NCBI GenBank assembly: GCA_964498125.1
Contig: CAZCGE010000134.1
Location: 1-64,000 of the forward strand
Length of the DNA: 64,000 nucleotides
Direction of reading: 5' to 3'
DNA from: CAMDBL01 sp964498125
GTDB lineage: Bacteria; Pseudomonadota; Alphaproteobacteria; Rhizobiales; Hyphomicrobiaceae
The notes under the pieces are model-generated. The model was not told the origin of the DNA. It searched no databases and saw nothing but the letters and a program-made list of their open reading frames with translations. This document shows, piece by piece, positions 17,626-28,800 of this stretch. The translations under genes and the position numbers were made by a program. How positions within the stretch are numbered: the stretch's first letter is position 1; the number at the start of each line of letters is the position of its first letter.

Positions 17626-17638
17626 GGGCGGAGTCTCC

Positions 17639-17732
17639 GTAGGTCGGGTCGACCCCGGATTAAATCCGGGGGAGACCCGACAATGCAAATTATGCGGTGT
17701 GATGTCGGGTCTCGTTCCTCGACCCGACCTAC
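17639..17732. repeat. Palindromic extragenic repeat, copy 1
   Basis: This 94-bp element has terminal inverted repeats gtaggtcgggtcga and tcgacccgacctac, plus an internal palindrome ccggattaaatccgg. It fills the gap between the dehydratase stop (17735) and the RraA-like start (17625). The reverse complement of 31234-31331 is closely similar over the outer parts and the central palindrome, so this is a dispersed element with two copies in the window. It can fold into a long hairpin in the operon mRNA. Confidence 0.75.
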
Positions 17733-17734
17733 GG

Positions 17735-19474
<1,740 letters not shown>

Positions 19475-19542
19475 GTGCTGTCTCGCTTGTCGAAAGTGGA
19501 ACAGTGCAGTCGGGTTTGGGCCCGGTTGCACCATCAGTTTCT

Positions 19543-19660
19543 GTCATCCCGGGGCATGCCTGCCCCGATGCAGATCGGGGTCCCCGGGACCCATATGTCC
19601 ACAATCTCTGGCCTCGGAGGCTATGGCGCCATGGGTCCCGGCAATGAATGCCGGGATGAC
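19543..19660. repeat. Palindromic extragenic repeat with gtcatcccgg ends
   Basis: This 118-bp element is bounded by gtcatcccgg and ccgggatgac. Inner inverted segments include gggacccatatg facing catgggtccc and a small hairpin around cggcaatgaatgccg. It lies between the dehydratase start (19474) and the Bug receptor stop (19708). Elements with these ends are common in alphaproteobacterial intergenic DNA. It is unrelated in sequence to the gtaggtcggg repeats nearby. Confidence 0.7.
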
Positions 19661-19707
19661 ATCCGTGGTTGATTTGGCAAAATGGCAGAGTTGAACCGCC
19701 ACCAGCC

Positions 19708-20682
19708 TCACTCCGGCTGGATACCGGCGGCCTTGACGACCTTGCCCCACTTTTCGATCTCGATCCAGATCACCTTTGCGAACTGCTCGGGCGTGCCGCC
19801 CTGCAGCTGGATGCCGGCGCCGGTCAGCTTGGCCTTGACGTCTTCCATCTTCATCGCCGCGTTGATGGCCACGTTCAGCTTGGCGACGATGTCTTTCGGT
19901 GTTTTGGCGGGGGCGAGAATGCCGCCCCAGGTGCTGGCGTCATAGCCCTTGAGTGCTGCCTCCGAGATGGTCGGCAGGTCGGGGAAAGCCGGCGAGCGCT
20001 CGGTGGTTGTCACCGCGATGCCACGCACAGCCCCGGATTTCACATGCGCCTGGATGGCGGTGATGGTGTCGAAGATCATCATGGTGCGGCCGCCCATCAG
20101 GTCGGGATGGGCGGCGGACGAGCCCTTGTAGGGGACATGCAGCATCTTGGTGCCGCTCATGCCCATGAACAGCTCGGCCGCCATGTGCAGCGAGCTGCCT
20201 GAGCCGCTGGACGCGTAGTTCGCCTTGTCGGGGTTGGCCTTGACCCAGGTGATCAGCTCGGGGACGGTCTTGGCCGGCACGGAGGGGTGCACGGCCAGCA
20301 GCAGCGGCACAACGTGCGTGTAGACCACCGGCTCGAAGTCGGCCACCGGGTCGTAGGGCAGCGTCTTGTAGAGGAACTTGTTGGTGGCGTGACTGGAGGC
20401 GACGATCACCAGCGTGTAGCCGTCGGGCGCGCTCTTGGCCACGAAATCGGTGCCGAGATTATTGGCCGCGCCCGGCTTGTTCTCGATCACCACCGCCTGA
20501 CCGAGCGATTGCGTGAGCTTGTCGCCGACGAGGCGGGCGATGGTGTCGATGGCGCCGCCCGGTGTCGCCGGCACGACGATCTTGATCGGCTTCGCCGGAT
20601 AGCCTTGGGCAAGCGCGCCGCTGGCGCCAACGGCGAGGCCGGCCATGGCGGCCGTCACTGCCAGAAATGCTCTGCGTTGCAT
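19708..20682 (-). CDS. Bug-family (TctC) periplasmic solute receptor 2
   Basis: This 324-residue secreted receptor has signal peptide MQRRAFLAVTAAMAGLAVGA with cleavage after GALAQ. The mature part has the Bug pattern YPAKPIKIVVPATPGGAIDT, VIENKPGAANN and NYASSGSGSSLHM. Start 20682 follows AGGAGA. It is only distantly similar to receptor 1 of the same operon, so the two probably bind different or related carboxylates. No membrane subunits of a tripartite tricarboxylate transporter are encoded nearby. It may share an orphan transporter elsewhere or act as a sensor. Confidence 0.9.
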   Translation of the reverse strand: MQRRAFLAVTAAMAGLAVGASGALAQGYPAKPIKIVVPATPGGAIDTIARLVGDKLTQSLGQAVVIENKPGAANNLGTDFVAKSAPDGYTLVIVASSHATNKFLYKTLPYDPVADFEPVVYTHVVPLLLAVHPSVPAKTVPELITWVKANPDKANYASSGSGSSLHMAAELFMGMSGTKMLHVPYKGSSAAHPDLMGGRTMMIFDTITAIQAHVKSGAVRGIAVTTTERSPAFPDLPTISEAALKGYDASTWGGILAPAKTPKDIVAKLNVAINAAMKMEDVKAKLTGAGIQLQGGTPEQFAKVIWIEIEKWGKVVKAAGIQPE

Positions 20683-20721
20683 GGGTTTTCTCCTATCGTT
20701 GCTGGAGCAGTCTCACCGCGA

Positions 20722-21813
20722 TCACACGGCGCCGTGGCTTTCGACATAGAGCGCATACAGCGAGTGGCAGCTCGTCATGTACAGCCGGTTGCGCTTGGGC
20801 CCGCCGAACTCGAGATTGGCGCAACGCTCGGGCAGCCGGATGAAGCCGATCGGTTTGCCGGTGGGATTGAGCACCAGGACGCCGTCGAGATCCTCCGGCT
20901 TGCCCTTGAGTTGAAACACCTTGCGCGTTCCAGCATCAGTCGGGGCGTCCTGCAGGGCGCCGTTGCTGCCGTAGCCGACCCACAGGTTGCCATCGCGGTC
21001 GACGCGGAAGCCGTCGAGGGCGCCGAAGTCTGCCGCGTCATAGAGTTTGGTCTTGCCCGACACGGTGCCGTCGTCCTTGACGTCGAAGCTCCAGATGCTG
21101 CGATTGGGCGTACCCCGCCATTCCACGACGTAGAGCTTCTTCTCGTCCGGCGAGAAGGCGAGGCCGTTGGGATTGAAGATGTCGGTGATGACGGCGGTGA
21201 TCTTGCCGTCCTTGCCGATGCGGTAGACGTTGGTGGTCTCCTGCTCGGTCTTCTCCTTCTTGCCTTCCCACTCGCCGTTGATGCCGAACAGCGGGTCGGT
21301 GAACCAGATGCTGTCGTCGGATTTCACGACGATGTCGTTGGGTGCGTTGAGCCGCTTGCCGTTGAACTTGTCGGCGAGCACGGTGATCTTGCCGTTAGTC
21401 TCGGTGCGCACGACGCGGCGCGTCACCGAGTGCTCGCACGTGACGAGCCGCCCCTGCCGGTCCCGCGTGTTGCCGTTGGCATAGTTGGCGTTGTCGCGGA
21501 ACACCGTCGTCTTGCCGGTCTTCTCGTCGAACTTCATGATCCGGTTATTGGGGATGTCGCTGAACAGCAGATAGCCACCATCGGGGAAATAGGCAGGGCC
21601 TTCGACCCAGCGGTAGCCGGTCGCGAGCTGCTCGACCGTGCTCGAATAGATCCGGTACTTGGCAAAACTCGGGTCGAGGATCTGCACGGCCGGATCGGGG
21701 TAGCGCTGGTTCGGGGAGAACTCAAAGCTCTGCGCGCTCGCCGCGCGAGTCATCGCCGCTCCAGCAAGAGTGCTGCCCGCTGCCGTCAGCCAGGCCCGCC
21801 GCGTCCATGTCAT
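20722..21813 (-). CDS. SMP-30/gluconolactonase family protein, exported
   Basis: This 363-residue six-bladed beta-propeller lactonase has a twin-arginine type signal (TRRAWLTAAGSTLAGAAM) and cleavage near ASAQS, so it is probably folded before export to the periplasm. Metal-binding residues are suggested by EGPAYFPDGGYLLFSDIPNN (Glu early in the domain), NAPNDIVV (Asn) and GLDGF-like LDGFRVDRDGNLWV (Asp). It would hydrolyse a sugar lactone to the acid used by the dehydratase of the same operon. Start 21813 has GGGAGGA 6 bases upstream. It is the first gene of the operon; a nested palindrome lies about 120 bases upstream. Confidence 0.87.
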   Translation of the reverse strand: MTWTRRAWLTAAGSTLAGAAMTRAASAQSFEFSPNQRYPDPAVQILDPSFAKYRIYSSTVEQLATGYRWVEGPAYFPDGGYLLFSDIPNNRIMKFDEKTGKTTVFRDNANYANGNTRDRQGRLVTCEHSVTRRVVRTETNGKITVLADKFNGKRLNAPNDIVVKSDDSIWFTDPLFGINGEWEGKKEKTEQETTNVYRIGKDGKITAVITDIFNPNGLAFSPDEKKLYVVEWRGTPNRSIWSFDVKDDGTVSGKTKLYDAADFGALDGFRVDRDGNLWVGYGSNGALQDAPTDAGTRKVFQLKGKPEDLDGVLVLNPTGKPIGFIRLPERCANLEFGGPKRNRLYMTSCHSLYALYVESHGAV

Positions 21814-21926
21814 CGCATCCTCCCAAGCACTCTTGTTGGCGCACCATCGCGCTACGCATCGTCAGCAGCGCATCGTCACGGCGCCTGCCGTCCGCCGGCG
21901 CAGTGCCTGAGAACGATCTCGACAGT

Positions 21927-21958
21927 TAATGCTTCAGATTGCAATCTGTCACGCATTA
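21927..21958. promoter_or_regulatory. Nested palindrome, candidate operator of the sugar-acid operon
   Basis: The 14-bp perfect palindrome CAGATTGCAATCTG (21935-21948) is flanked by the inverted pair TAATGC and GCATTA, slightly off centre. It lies in the gap between the dihydroorotase stop and the first gene of the lactonase-dehydratase operon, where that operon must be transcribed from. A GntR- or LacI-type dimer site is likely, but no regulator gene is adjacent, so the assignment is inference. Confidence 0.4.
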
Positions 21959-21986
21959 GTGTTCTCCGGATGGGCAGTCGTCGCAC

Positions 21987-23315
21987 TCACACCCCCTCCA
22001 AAAACCCTACCGGCTCGCCCATCGCCGCCCCCAAAATCTCCCCCTGCCACATGACGCGGCGCCCGCGCACGAACGTGCCGACCGGCCAGCCTGTCACGCG
22101 CACGCCGTGATAGGGCGTCCACGAACTGCGGCTGGCGATCCATGAATTGTCGATGGTCTCCTGCCGCTTCAGATCGACGATCGTCAAGTCGGCATCGTAG
22201 CCGGTGGCGATGCGGCCCTTGCCGCGAATGCCGAACAACCGCTGTGGGCCGGCACTGGTCAGATCGACGAAGCGCTGCAGGCTGAGACGACCGGCGTTGA
22301 CGTGATCGAGCATCACCGGCACCAGGGTCTGCACGCCGGTCATGCCGGAATGCGAGGCCGGATAGGCGTGCGCCTTCTCCTCGCGCGTGTGCGGAGCATG
22401 GTCGGAGCCCAGCACGTCGGCGACGCCCGCGGCCACGCCCGCCCAGATCGCCGCGCGGTGCCGCTCGTCGCGCACCGGCGGGTTCATCTGCGCCAATGTG
22501 CCCAGACGCTGGTAGCAGTCGGGCGCGGCAAGAGTCAGGTGATGCGGGGTCACCTCGACGCTGGCCCAGGCCTTGTGATCGGCGAGAAACACCATCTCCG
22601 CCGCCGTCGAAATGTGCAGCACGTGCACGCGGCGGCCGTGCTTCTCGGCAAGCCGCACCAGCTGTTGCGTCGCCAGCAGCGCCACCGTCTCGTCGCGCCA
22701 GACCGGATGCGAGGCCGGGTCGCCGGGCACACGCAACCCCATGCGCGCCTTCAGCCGCGCCTCATCCTCGGCATGAAATGCCGCGCGCCGGCTGATCCGG
22801 CCGATGATCTTGTCCAGGGAGGCCTCGTCGTCGACCAGCAGGTCGCCGGTCGAGGAGCCCATGAACACCTTGATGCCGGCCGAGCCCTCGAGCCGTTCGA
22901 GCGCGGGGATCTCGGCGATGTTCTCGCGCGTGCCGCCGACATAGAAGGCGAAATCGCAGAACATGCGGTGGCGGGCGCGGGCGACCTTGTCGGCGAGCCG
23001 TTCGGCGCTGGTCGTCAGCGGCACGGTATTCGGCATCTCGAACACCGCCGTCACGCCGCCCATGACGGCGGCGCGCGATCCCGTCTCCAAGTCTTCCTTC
23101 TGCTCGAGACCGGGCTCGCGGAAATGCACCTGGCTGTCGATCACGCCGGGCAGGATGGTGAGCCCCTTGCAGTCGACCACTTCTTGCGCTGTTGCATTCG
23201 ATAGTCCGCCGATCGCGGCAATGCGGCCATCCCGGACCGCCACGTCGGCGGTGCCGATGCCATCCTGGTTCACCACCGTGCCACCCTTCAGCAGCAGGTC
23301 GTAGCTGTCAGCCAT
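21987..23315 (-). CDS. Dihydroorotase-like amidohydrolase
   Basis: The product is 442 residues long, typical of type I dihydroorotases, zinc enzymes that interconvert carbamoyl aspartate and dihydroorotate. Metal ligands are recognisable in PGVIDSQVHFREPG (HxH pattern modified to QVH, see below), the carbamylated-lysine segment GIKVFMGS, and the catalytic Asp in LGSDHAPHTREEK. The first metal motif is normally DxHVHxR, but here DSQVHFR has Gln in place of the first His. This could alter metal binding, and non-pyrimidine amidohydrolase activity is possible. Start ATG 23315 follows AGGACC. Its minus-strand neighbours, a lactonase operon downstream and a flavoprotein upstream, suggest no shared pathway. 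Confidence 0.82.
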   Translation of the reverse strand: MADSYDLLLKGGTVVNQDGIGTADVAVRDGRIAAIGGLSNATAQEVVDCKGLTILPGVIDSQVHFREPGLEQKEDLETGSRAAVMGGVTAVFEMPNTVPLTTSAERLADKVARARHRMFCDFAFYVGGTRENIAEIPALERLEGSAGIKVFMGSSTGDLLVDDEASLDKIIGRISRRAAFHAEDEARLKARMGLRVPGDPASHPVWRDETVALLATQQLVRLAEKHGRRVHVLHISTAAEMVFLADHKAWASVEVTPHHLTLAAPDCYQRLGTLAQMNPPVRDERHRAAIWAGVAAGVADVLGSDHAPHTREEKAHAYPASHSGMTGVQTLVPVMLDHVNAGRLSLQRFVDLTSAGPQRLFGIRGKGRIATGYDADLTIVDLKRQETIDNSWIASRSSWTPYHGVRVTGWPVGTFVRGRRVMWQGEILGAAMGEPVGFLEGV

Positions 23316-23393
23316 GGTGCAAGGTCCTGTGCTCGATCGGGAAGCGCGGAACTTAGGACGATTTCCCGCCGCTCGCCAGCCGCTCTGCAAGCC

Positions 23394-24359
23394 TCAGCCG
23401 AACCGTCTTGCCGTCGCCAGCGCGGCTAGAGTTTCCGCCATTAGTCGGCGCATGATCTCGGCCACCGGCAGAATCTCGGTGATGCCGCCGGCGGTCTGGC
23501 CCGAGGTCAGCAGCGCCTCGTGGCGACGGCCTGCACTGGCCATGGCTGCGATCTCGGCCGACAGGCGCTCGCGCTCGGCGCGGGCTTCCGCGCGCCGCGC
23601 GCCCCAATCGTCCATGAAGGGCGTTCGCAGCGAGCGCAGCACCGTGCCATAGCCACCCGTACCGGGCAGCGGGTTGATGTCGTTGAGCACGTCGAGCTTG
23701 ACCGCGTCCTCGGAACGGCCGCGCACGATCGCCTCCTTCCACTCGAGCTCGACAGGGGCTTCCACGGAGGCGATGAAGCGTGTGCCGATGTTGACGCCGA
23801 CCGCGCCGAGCATCAGGGCGGCGGCGATACCGCGCCCGTCGTAGATGCCGCCGGCCGCCACCACGGGAATCGGGCCGACAGCGTCGACCACCTGCGGCAC
23901 CAGCGCCATGGTGCTGACCATGCCGCCGTAGCCGCCGGCCTCGGCGCCCTGGGCGATGATCACGTCGGCGCCGCGCTGCGCTGCTTCGATGGCCTGGGCG
24001 AGGGTCGTCACCTGGATGATCACCTTGGCGCCGACGTCATGCGCCTGCCGCACCATGTCGCCAGGATCGCCGAGCGCGAACGAAATCACGGCAGGCCGTG
24101 CAGCGAGCGTATGCGCCCAGGCCTCGGGAATGAGCGTCGGCGGGATGTGATTGACCGCGAAGTGGCGATTGGTGAGGCCCTTGACCACGTCGATATCGCG
24201 CTTGATGGCGTCGGCGGCGCGCGTCAGCGTGCCGATGCCGCCAAGACCGCCCTCATTGGACACGGCAGCCGCGAATTCCGCCGACGTGCATGAACCCATC
24301 GGCGCCAGGATGATCGGCACTTCGATGCCAAGGATGTCACAGAGCGGAGTCTTGAGCAT
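23394..24359 (-). CDS. Nitronate monooxygenase / 2-nitropropane dioxygenase-like flavoprotein
   Basis: The 321-residue FMN-dependent TIM barrel begins MLKTPLCDILGIEVPIILAPM, the classic start of the family. Flavin phosphate contacts are seen in GAEAGGYGG, VVAAGGIYDGRGIAAAL and VGVNIGTRFIAS. Members oxidise alkyl nitronates or act as enoyl reductases. I chose ATG 24359 because it matches the family start; the open frame extends much further upstream without similarity. It is upstream of the dihydroorotase on the same strand (78-base gap) and divergent from the two-gene ATPase unit. Confidence 0.87.
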   Translation of the reverse strand: MLKTPLCDILGIEVPIILAPMGSCTSAEFAAAVSNEGGLGGIGTLTRAADAIKRDIDVVKGLTNRHFAVNHIPPTLIPEAWAHTLAARPAVISFALGDPGDMVRQAHDVGAKVIIQVTTLAQAIEAAQRGADVIIAQGAEAGGYGGMVSTMALVPQVVDAVGPIPVVAAGGIYDGRGIAAALMLGAVGVNIGTRFIASVEAPVELEWKEAIVRGRSEDAVKLDVLNDINPLPGTGGYGTVLRSLRTPFMDDWGARRAEARAERERLSAEIAAMASAGRRHEALLTSGQTAGGITEILPVAEIMRRLMAETLAALATARRFG

Positions 24360-24675
24360 GGCTGCGGCTCTCGCGTGATGAGGTTGGATCGTGCGTGATG
24401 GCACTCCGCGATTATCATCATGGATGGCTGATATCGCCAAGGCCGGAAGGCAGGCCCGGCCTGGTAGGGGCGGCGAGCAAACCACTGGATAGAACTTCAT
24501 TTCTGCTTGGCCGATCGGCATCGACTCCGCACAGTGCCTGGCGTGTTGCCGGTGATTCGCGCGTCCGGTTGGCGTGTGCTGATGGGACTGCCGGCCGTGG
24601 CGCTTGGCAGTTCGCATTGAGGCTGCATGAAGCCAATTCGCAAGAAGCCCATTCGCAAGAAGGACGTGTGGACCC
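24360..24675. other. Divergent intergenic region before the ATPase unit
   Basis: No gene is evident. The gap separates the minus-strand flavoprotein gene from the plus-strand two-gene unit and must hold both promoters, although I see no confident -35/-10 pair. A short direct repeat, two copies of cattcgcaagaag or near it, lies at about 24635-24662 just before the start of the 369-residue gene, including its likely ribosome-binding segment. Confidence 0.45.
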
Positions 24676-25785
24676 ATGGCATCCACGACCTCCGCGCTCC
24701 GTGCCCGGCAAGGGACAAGTTCCTCGATGCCGGCTGTGAGCACCACGGTCTTGGCTCGTCTCGCCTGTGATGGCGGTGCGAGCAAGGCCGAGATGCTGCG
24801 CGATACGACGCCTTTGTTGCTGCCCAAACTGTCGCACGTCGAGGCTCGACTGACACTCGAGCGCGCGCTGGCGGCTCTCGTCCTCAACGGCCATGCCCGC
24901 GAGGATCGAGCGAGGTTCATGGGCACCGACACCGGGTTGTTGGCGCTCAGCGAGACGCTGGGGCTGCGTGCGCCCGCAGCCAAGCTCGGTTGGATTCAGA
25001 TGCGCGATGTGTGGTTGGTCGCCAAGGCGCTCGGCTTGAGCGGGGAGGCGCCCTCGCGCCTGAAGCGGTTAGCCAAACCCGATGGGCTGCGCGCAGCCAT
25101 AGTGCAACAAGCCCACGCATTGCCGGCACGCCCGGACGTCTCGCCGTCGCGACTGCGCAGCCAGTTGGCCGTCATTGCCCTGGAGCGGGCCTTTGGCAAC
25201 AAAGTCAAGAGCGGATTTGATCAACGTGGCCTGTCGGCCAAGGCCGGGCGATTGTTGGCGGGTCAGCTTGCCGGCAAACCGCGTGACTACGGCACCGACG
25301 GTCGGTTGATTGCAGCGCTCGCCGCGGAGCATGCCGGCGCCACGAAGCCTGATGCGGAAGCCGTGCGGTTGGCGGTATTGCGGCGCTGGCTCGGCAGCGA
25401 GCAGGCGGCTGAGGCCGTTGGTTATCCGACGCCGCAAGTCCTGCGGCCGGTCCCCTTTGTTGCCGCCAACGACGCCGCATCGGCGCGGCCCGATCTCGGC
25501 GGATTTGCCGAGGCTGTGTTGAAAGAAGCACGGCCCCGAGCGGAAGGCTGGCCAGGCAATCGGAAGGCGTTTATCTGTCATGTCTGGCAGGCGATTCGCA
25601 GTGCCCGTCCGGAGTGGCGCCTGACCGAGATCGAATTCAAATGCATGCTGGCGGAGGCCCATCGCGCTGGTCTTGTGGTGCTCGCAAACGCGGACCTCAG
25701 GGACAAGCGGACGGTCAAGGAGGTTCAGGACTCCGTCATCACCTACATGAATACGGTCTGGCACCTCGTGCGTGTCGAGGAGTGA
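24676..25785 (+). CDS. Unknown protein, partner of the dual ATPase
   Basis: I do not recognise this 369-residue protein. It is soluble and mostly helical. The N-terminal segment around CDGGASKAEMLRD to ALAALVLNGHARE looks like a small winged-helix domain. The C-terminal 75 residues (from KAFICHVWQAIRSARPEW, with IEFKCMLAEAHRAGLVVLAN and MNTVWHLVRVEE) look like a second helical or winged-helix domain. The middle is Ala/Leu-rich. Start ATG 24676 follows AAGGA at long spacing; ATG 24727 is an alternative. The gene stands 108 bases before the 1148-residue ATPase on the same strand and is isolated from metabolic genes, so the two probably work together. A DNA- or protein-binding adaptor is my guess. 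Confidence 0.7.
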   Translation: MASTTSALRARQGTSSSMPAVSTTVLARLACDGGASKAEMLRDTTPLLLPKLSHVEARLTLERALAALVLNGHAREDRARFMGTDTGLLALSETLGLRAPAAKLGWIQMRDVWLVAKALGLSGEAPSRLKRLAKPDGLRAAIVQQAHALPARPDVSPSRLRSQLAVIALERAFGNKVKSGFDQRGLSAKAGRLLAGQLAGKPRDYGTDGRLIAALAAEHAGATKPDAEAVRLAVLRRWLGSEQAAEAVGYPTPQVLRPVPFVAANDAASARPDLGGFAEAVLKEARPRAEGWPGNRKAFICHVWQAIRSARPEWRLTEIEFKCMLAEAHRAGLVVLANADLRDKRTVKEVQDSVITYMNTVWHLVRVEE

Positions 25786-25893
25786 TGCGGCGGGGCCAAC
25801 CACGCTCCTCGCAGCGTGTTGTTTGAGACTTGGCGTCGGATTGCACGTGTTTCGGCGTGCGTGAGCGTCACAGCGTTTAAGGACCGTCACTTG

Positions 25894-28800
25894 ATGCAGC
25901 AGGAAGTCGCCTACAGCGCTGGAATTGCCACGGGTGCGGACGCACTATCCACGGCATTCGAGCACAGCATCACCTGGGAGGACGACGTCTGGCGGGCGGA
26001 CCCTGTCGATGTCGAGCAGGTGCATGCCAAGGCGCGCCGCAAATTCTTCGATCTCCTGGACGCGATCACGGATCGCCGCGGAGCCCACGGTCAGGCACGC
26101 ATTCTGCTGTTTCACGGCCAGTCGGGTGCTGGCAAGACGCACTTACTGCGCGCATTGAGGACGGGCGCGCACCGCCAGAGCAAGGCGTACTTCGGCTATG
26201 CGCAGATGACGCCGGACGTTGCCGGGTATGCCGACTTCTACCTGCGGCGCCTGATCAATTCCCTGGAAAAGCCTTATGATCCCGATGCGGGGGGGGGAAG
26301 CGGTCTGTCGCGGCTGACGACCCGGCTGGTGGCGGATGCCGACGTGCTGGCACAATCGGATCTGGAGCATTTGCGCGAGGCGAGCCTCAAGGAGGCGGAT
26401 CTTGCCGCACTGGTCCTCCGCCTTGCCGATGAAATCGCCGCGTCGCCTCGCTTCGCCTCGGAGCAATTCGACATCAACATCGTGCGCGCGCTGCTTTATC
26501 TGCAGCGGTCCGACCCGCGCATCGATGCCCGCATTCGTCAATATCTCAATGGCCGGCCGCTGACCGATCTGGCGCGCGCTGCCGTATCGGCGCTCGACCC
26601 CAATACCGGCGACGGCCGCGCCTTCGAGATCATCGAAGGGCTCGGCAAGCTGATGTGGGCCGTGGATCGGGCCGCGCTGGTGTTTTGCATCGATCAGGTG
26701 GAAGACCTGCGGTTTTTCGCCGATGCCGAAGAGCGCTTTCAGAAGGCCGTGCGCGATCTCATCCAAATCGCCAATCGGCTGCCGACGGCCATCATCGTTA
26801 TCTCCTGCCTCGAGGATTTCTACACGCAAGTGCGCGGTGTGCTGGCCCAATCCTATATCGATCGCATCGAGAAAGCGGGGCCAATACTCTTGCTCGAGGG
26901 GCGCAGCGCCGAGGAGGCTCGCGCCATTATCGGCAAACGCCTGGAACAGGCCGCAAAGTCGCAGGGCGGGCTGAGCTTTCCCAACGCCGCCGCCTTTTTC
27001 AGTCCGCAGTTTTTCGAGGAGTTCAGTGGACTGTCGACACGCCGCCTGCTCGAGCACGCCCAGCACCGGATCAGGGCTCAGGAAACACCCTCTGATCCCG
27101 AGGAGCACGCCAAGGACGATGGCGGCGGGTTCGACTGGGGCCGTTCGCTGGCCGCGGCCCTGGGTTTCAGCACGGACAGACAGGACGAGCCCCAGCCTTC
27201 ATCGTTCGCCGCGATGGACTACCGTGACGCGTGGGAGTGGTTTTCAACCAACTCGGAGGCTGAGATCCCCTCCGACGATCACGAACTGGTCGATGTGCTG
27301 GTCTCCGCCTTGAACCTCGCGGGTCCTGAATGGGGCGGGGCCATACAGCTCAAGATCGAGCGCTGCGAGCTGGCGGACGACTTGCCGGCAATCGATCTTT
27401 CGCTGAAACACAAGTCCGGCTACGCCAGCGAGCTGCGAATTTTCCTCTGCAATCGCCCGACCCAGGGTGGCGGCCTCAAGCGTCAACTCGACCGCGTGTT
27501 GAGCAGCATGGCGGGCAAGAGCTGCTTCATGCTGCGGGTGAGCGACTATCCGCCCAACCGGAAAAACCAGACCGCGCAGGCCTTCCGCAAGTTTCGCGAC
27601 AACGGCGGCCGTTCCATCATGGTGCCGATCCCGGAGTGGGAGAGGATGATGACGGTGCGCGAGTTCCACGCACATCATCGCCACGATCCAGGATTCGCTG
27701 AGTGGTTCGAGAGTGCAAAGCTGTTGTCGAGCTTGCTCTCCCTTGTGCAACTCCTGCGTCTTGATCTGCTGGGGCGTCAGTTGCCGCGGGCCGCCGCAGC
27801 GAACGTGGGGACCGAAACAGGATCACTGGCCAGCGCGCAACTGGCGGTGTCTGCCGCCGCGCAGATGGAGGCCGCGCTGACGGGGGAACCGCATGGTGAG
27901 GACGATTCCCTCGACCTCGGCGGCACCCCGCAAGTGGCGGCGCCGACCTGGGCGGATTGGACCGGCTGGGGCGCGACGACCCCCGAGTCGACACCGGCCA
28001 GCGATGACGAGCTGCCGCTGTCGGTAATCCTCGATGAGAACGCCGACGGCACGAGCATTATCGCCGGGCGCGGAATGACTGGACGCTCGAAGCCGATCAC
28101 GCTGAACAAGGACGTGTTGAAGCGGCACGCCGCGGTGCTCGGCGGCTCGGGCTCGGGCAAGACCACGCTGGCGTTGTCGATCATCGAGCAACTCCTTCTG
28201 AGCGGCATTCCAGCGGTACTGATCGATCGCAAGGGCGATCTGTGCAGCTATGCCAACCCCGACGTCTGGCGCAGCGGCGATGGCGGCATGTCGGATCGCA
28301 GCGGCGAGCGGGAGAAGCTGGCCGATGCCATCGACGTCGCGGTCTATACGCCGGGGCGGGCCTCCGGCCGGCCGATTTCGATCACATTGCTACCGAACGG
28401 TATCCGCGAGCTGCCCGAGCACGAGCAGCAACTGCTCGCCAATCTGTCGTCGGCCGCGCTGGGCGACATGCTGCACATGAAGAACTCAGCGACGCATCAA
28501 AAGCAGTCCGGCACGTTGTCGGTAGCCCTGAAAATACTCGGTGGCCGCTCGAATAAGGAAGTGACGCTCGGCGATCTCATCCATTTGCTCGAGGACGAGG
28601 ATCCGGAGCTGACCGACCTGACACAGCGCATGGACCCATCCGGAAAAATTCGCCGTGATCTCGTCGCTCAGCTCGACTCGCTGCGGCACCGCAACGCTGT
28701 CATGTTCGAAGGCGGCGGCGAGCCATTGCGCATGGATTCACTGCTTGGCCTGGGGTCATATGCGCGCAGCGGCCGCACGCGGTTGTCGATCATTTACACG

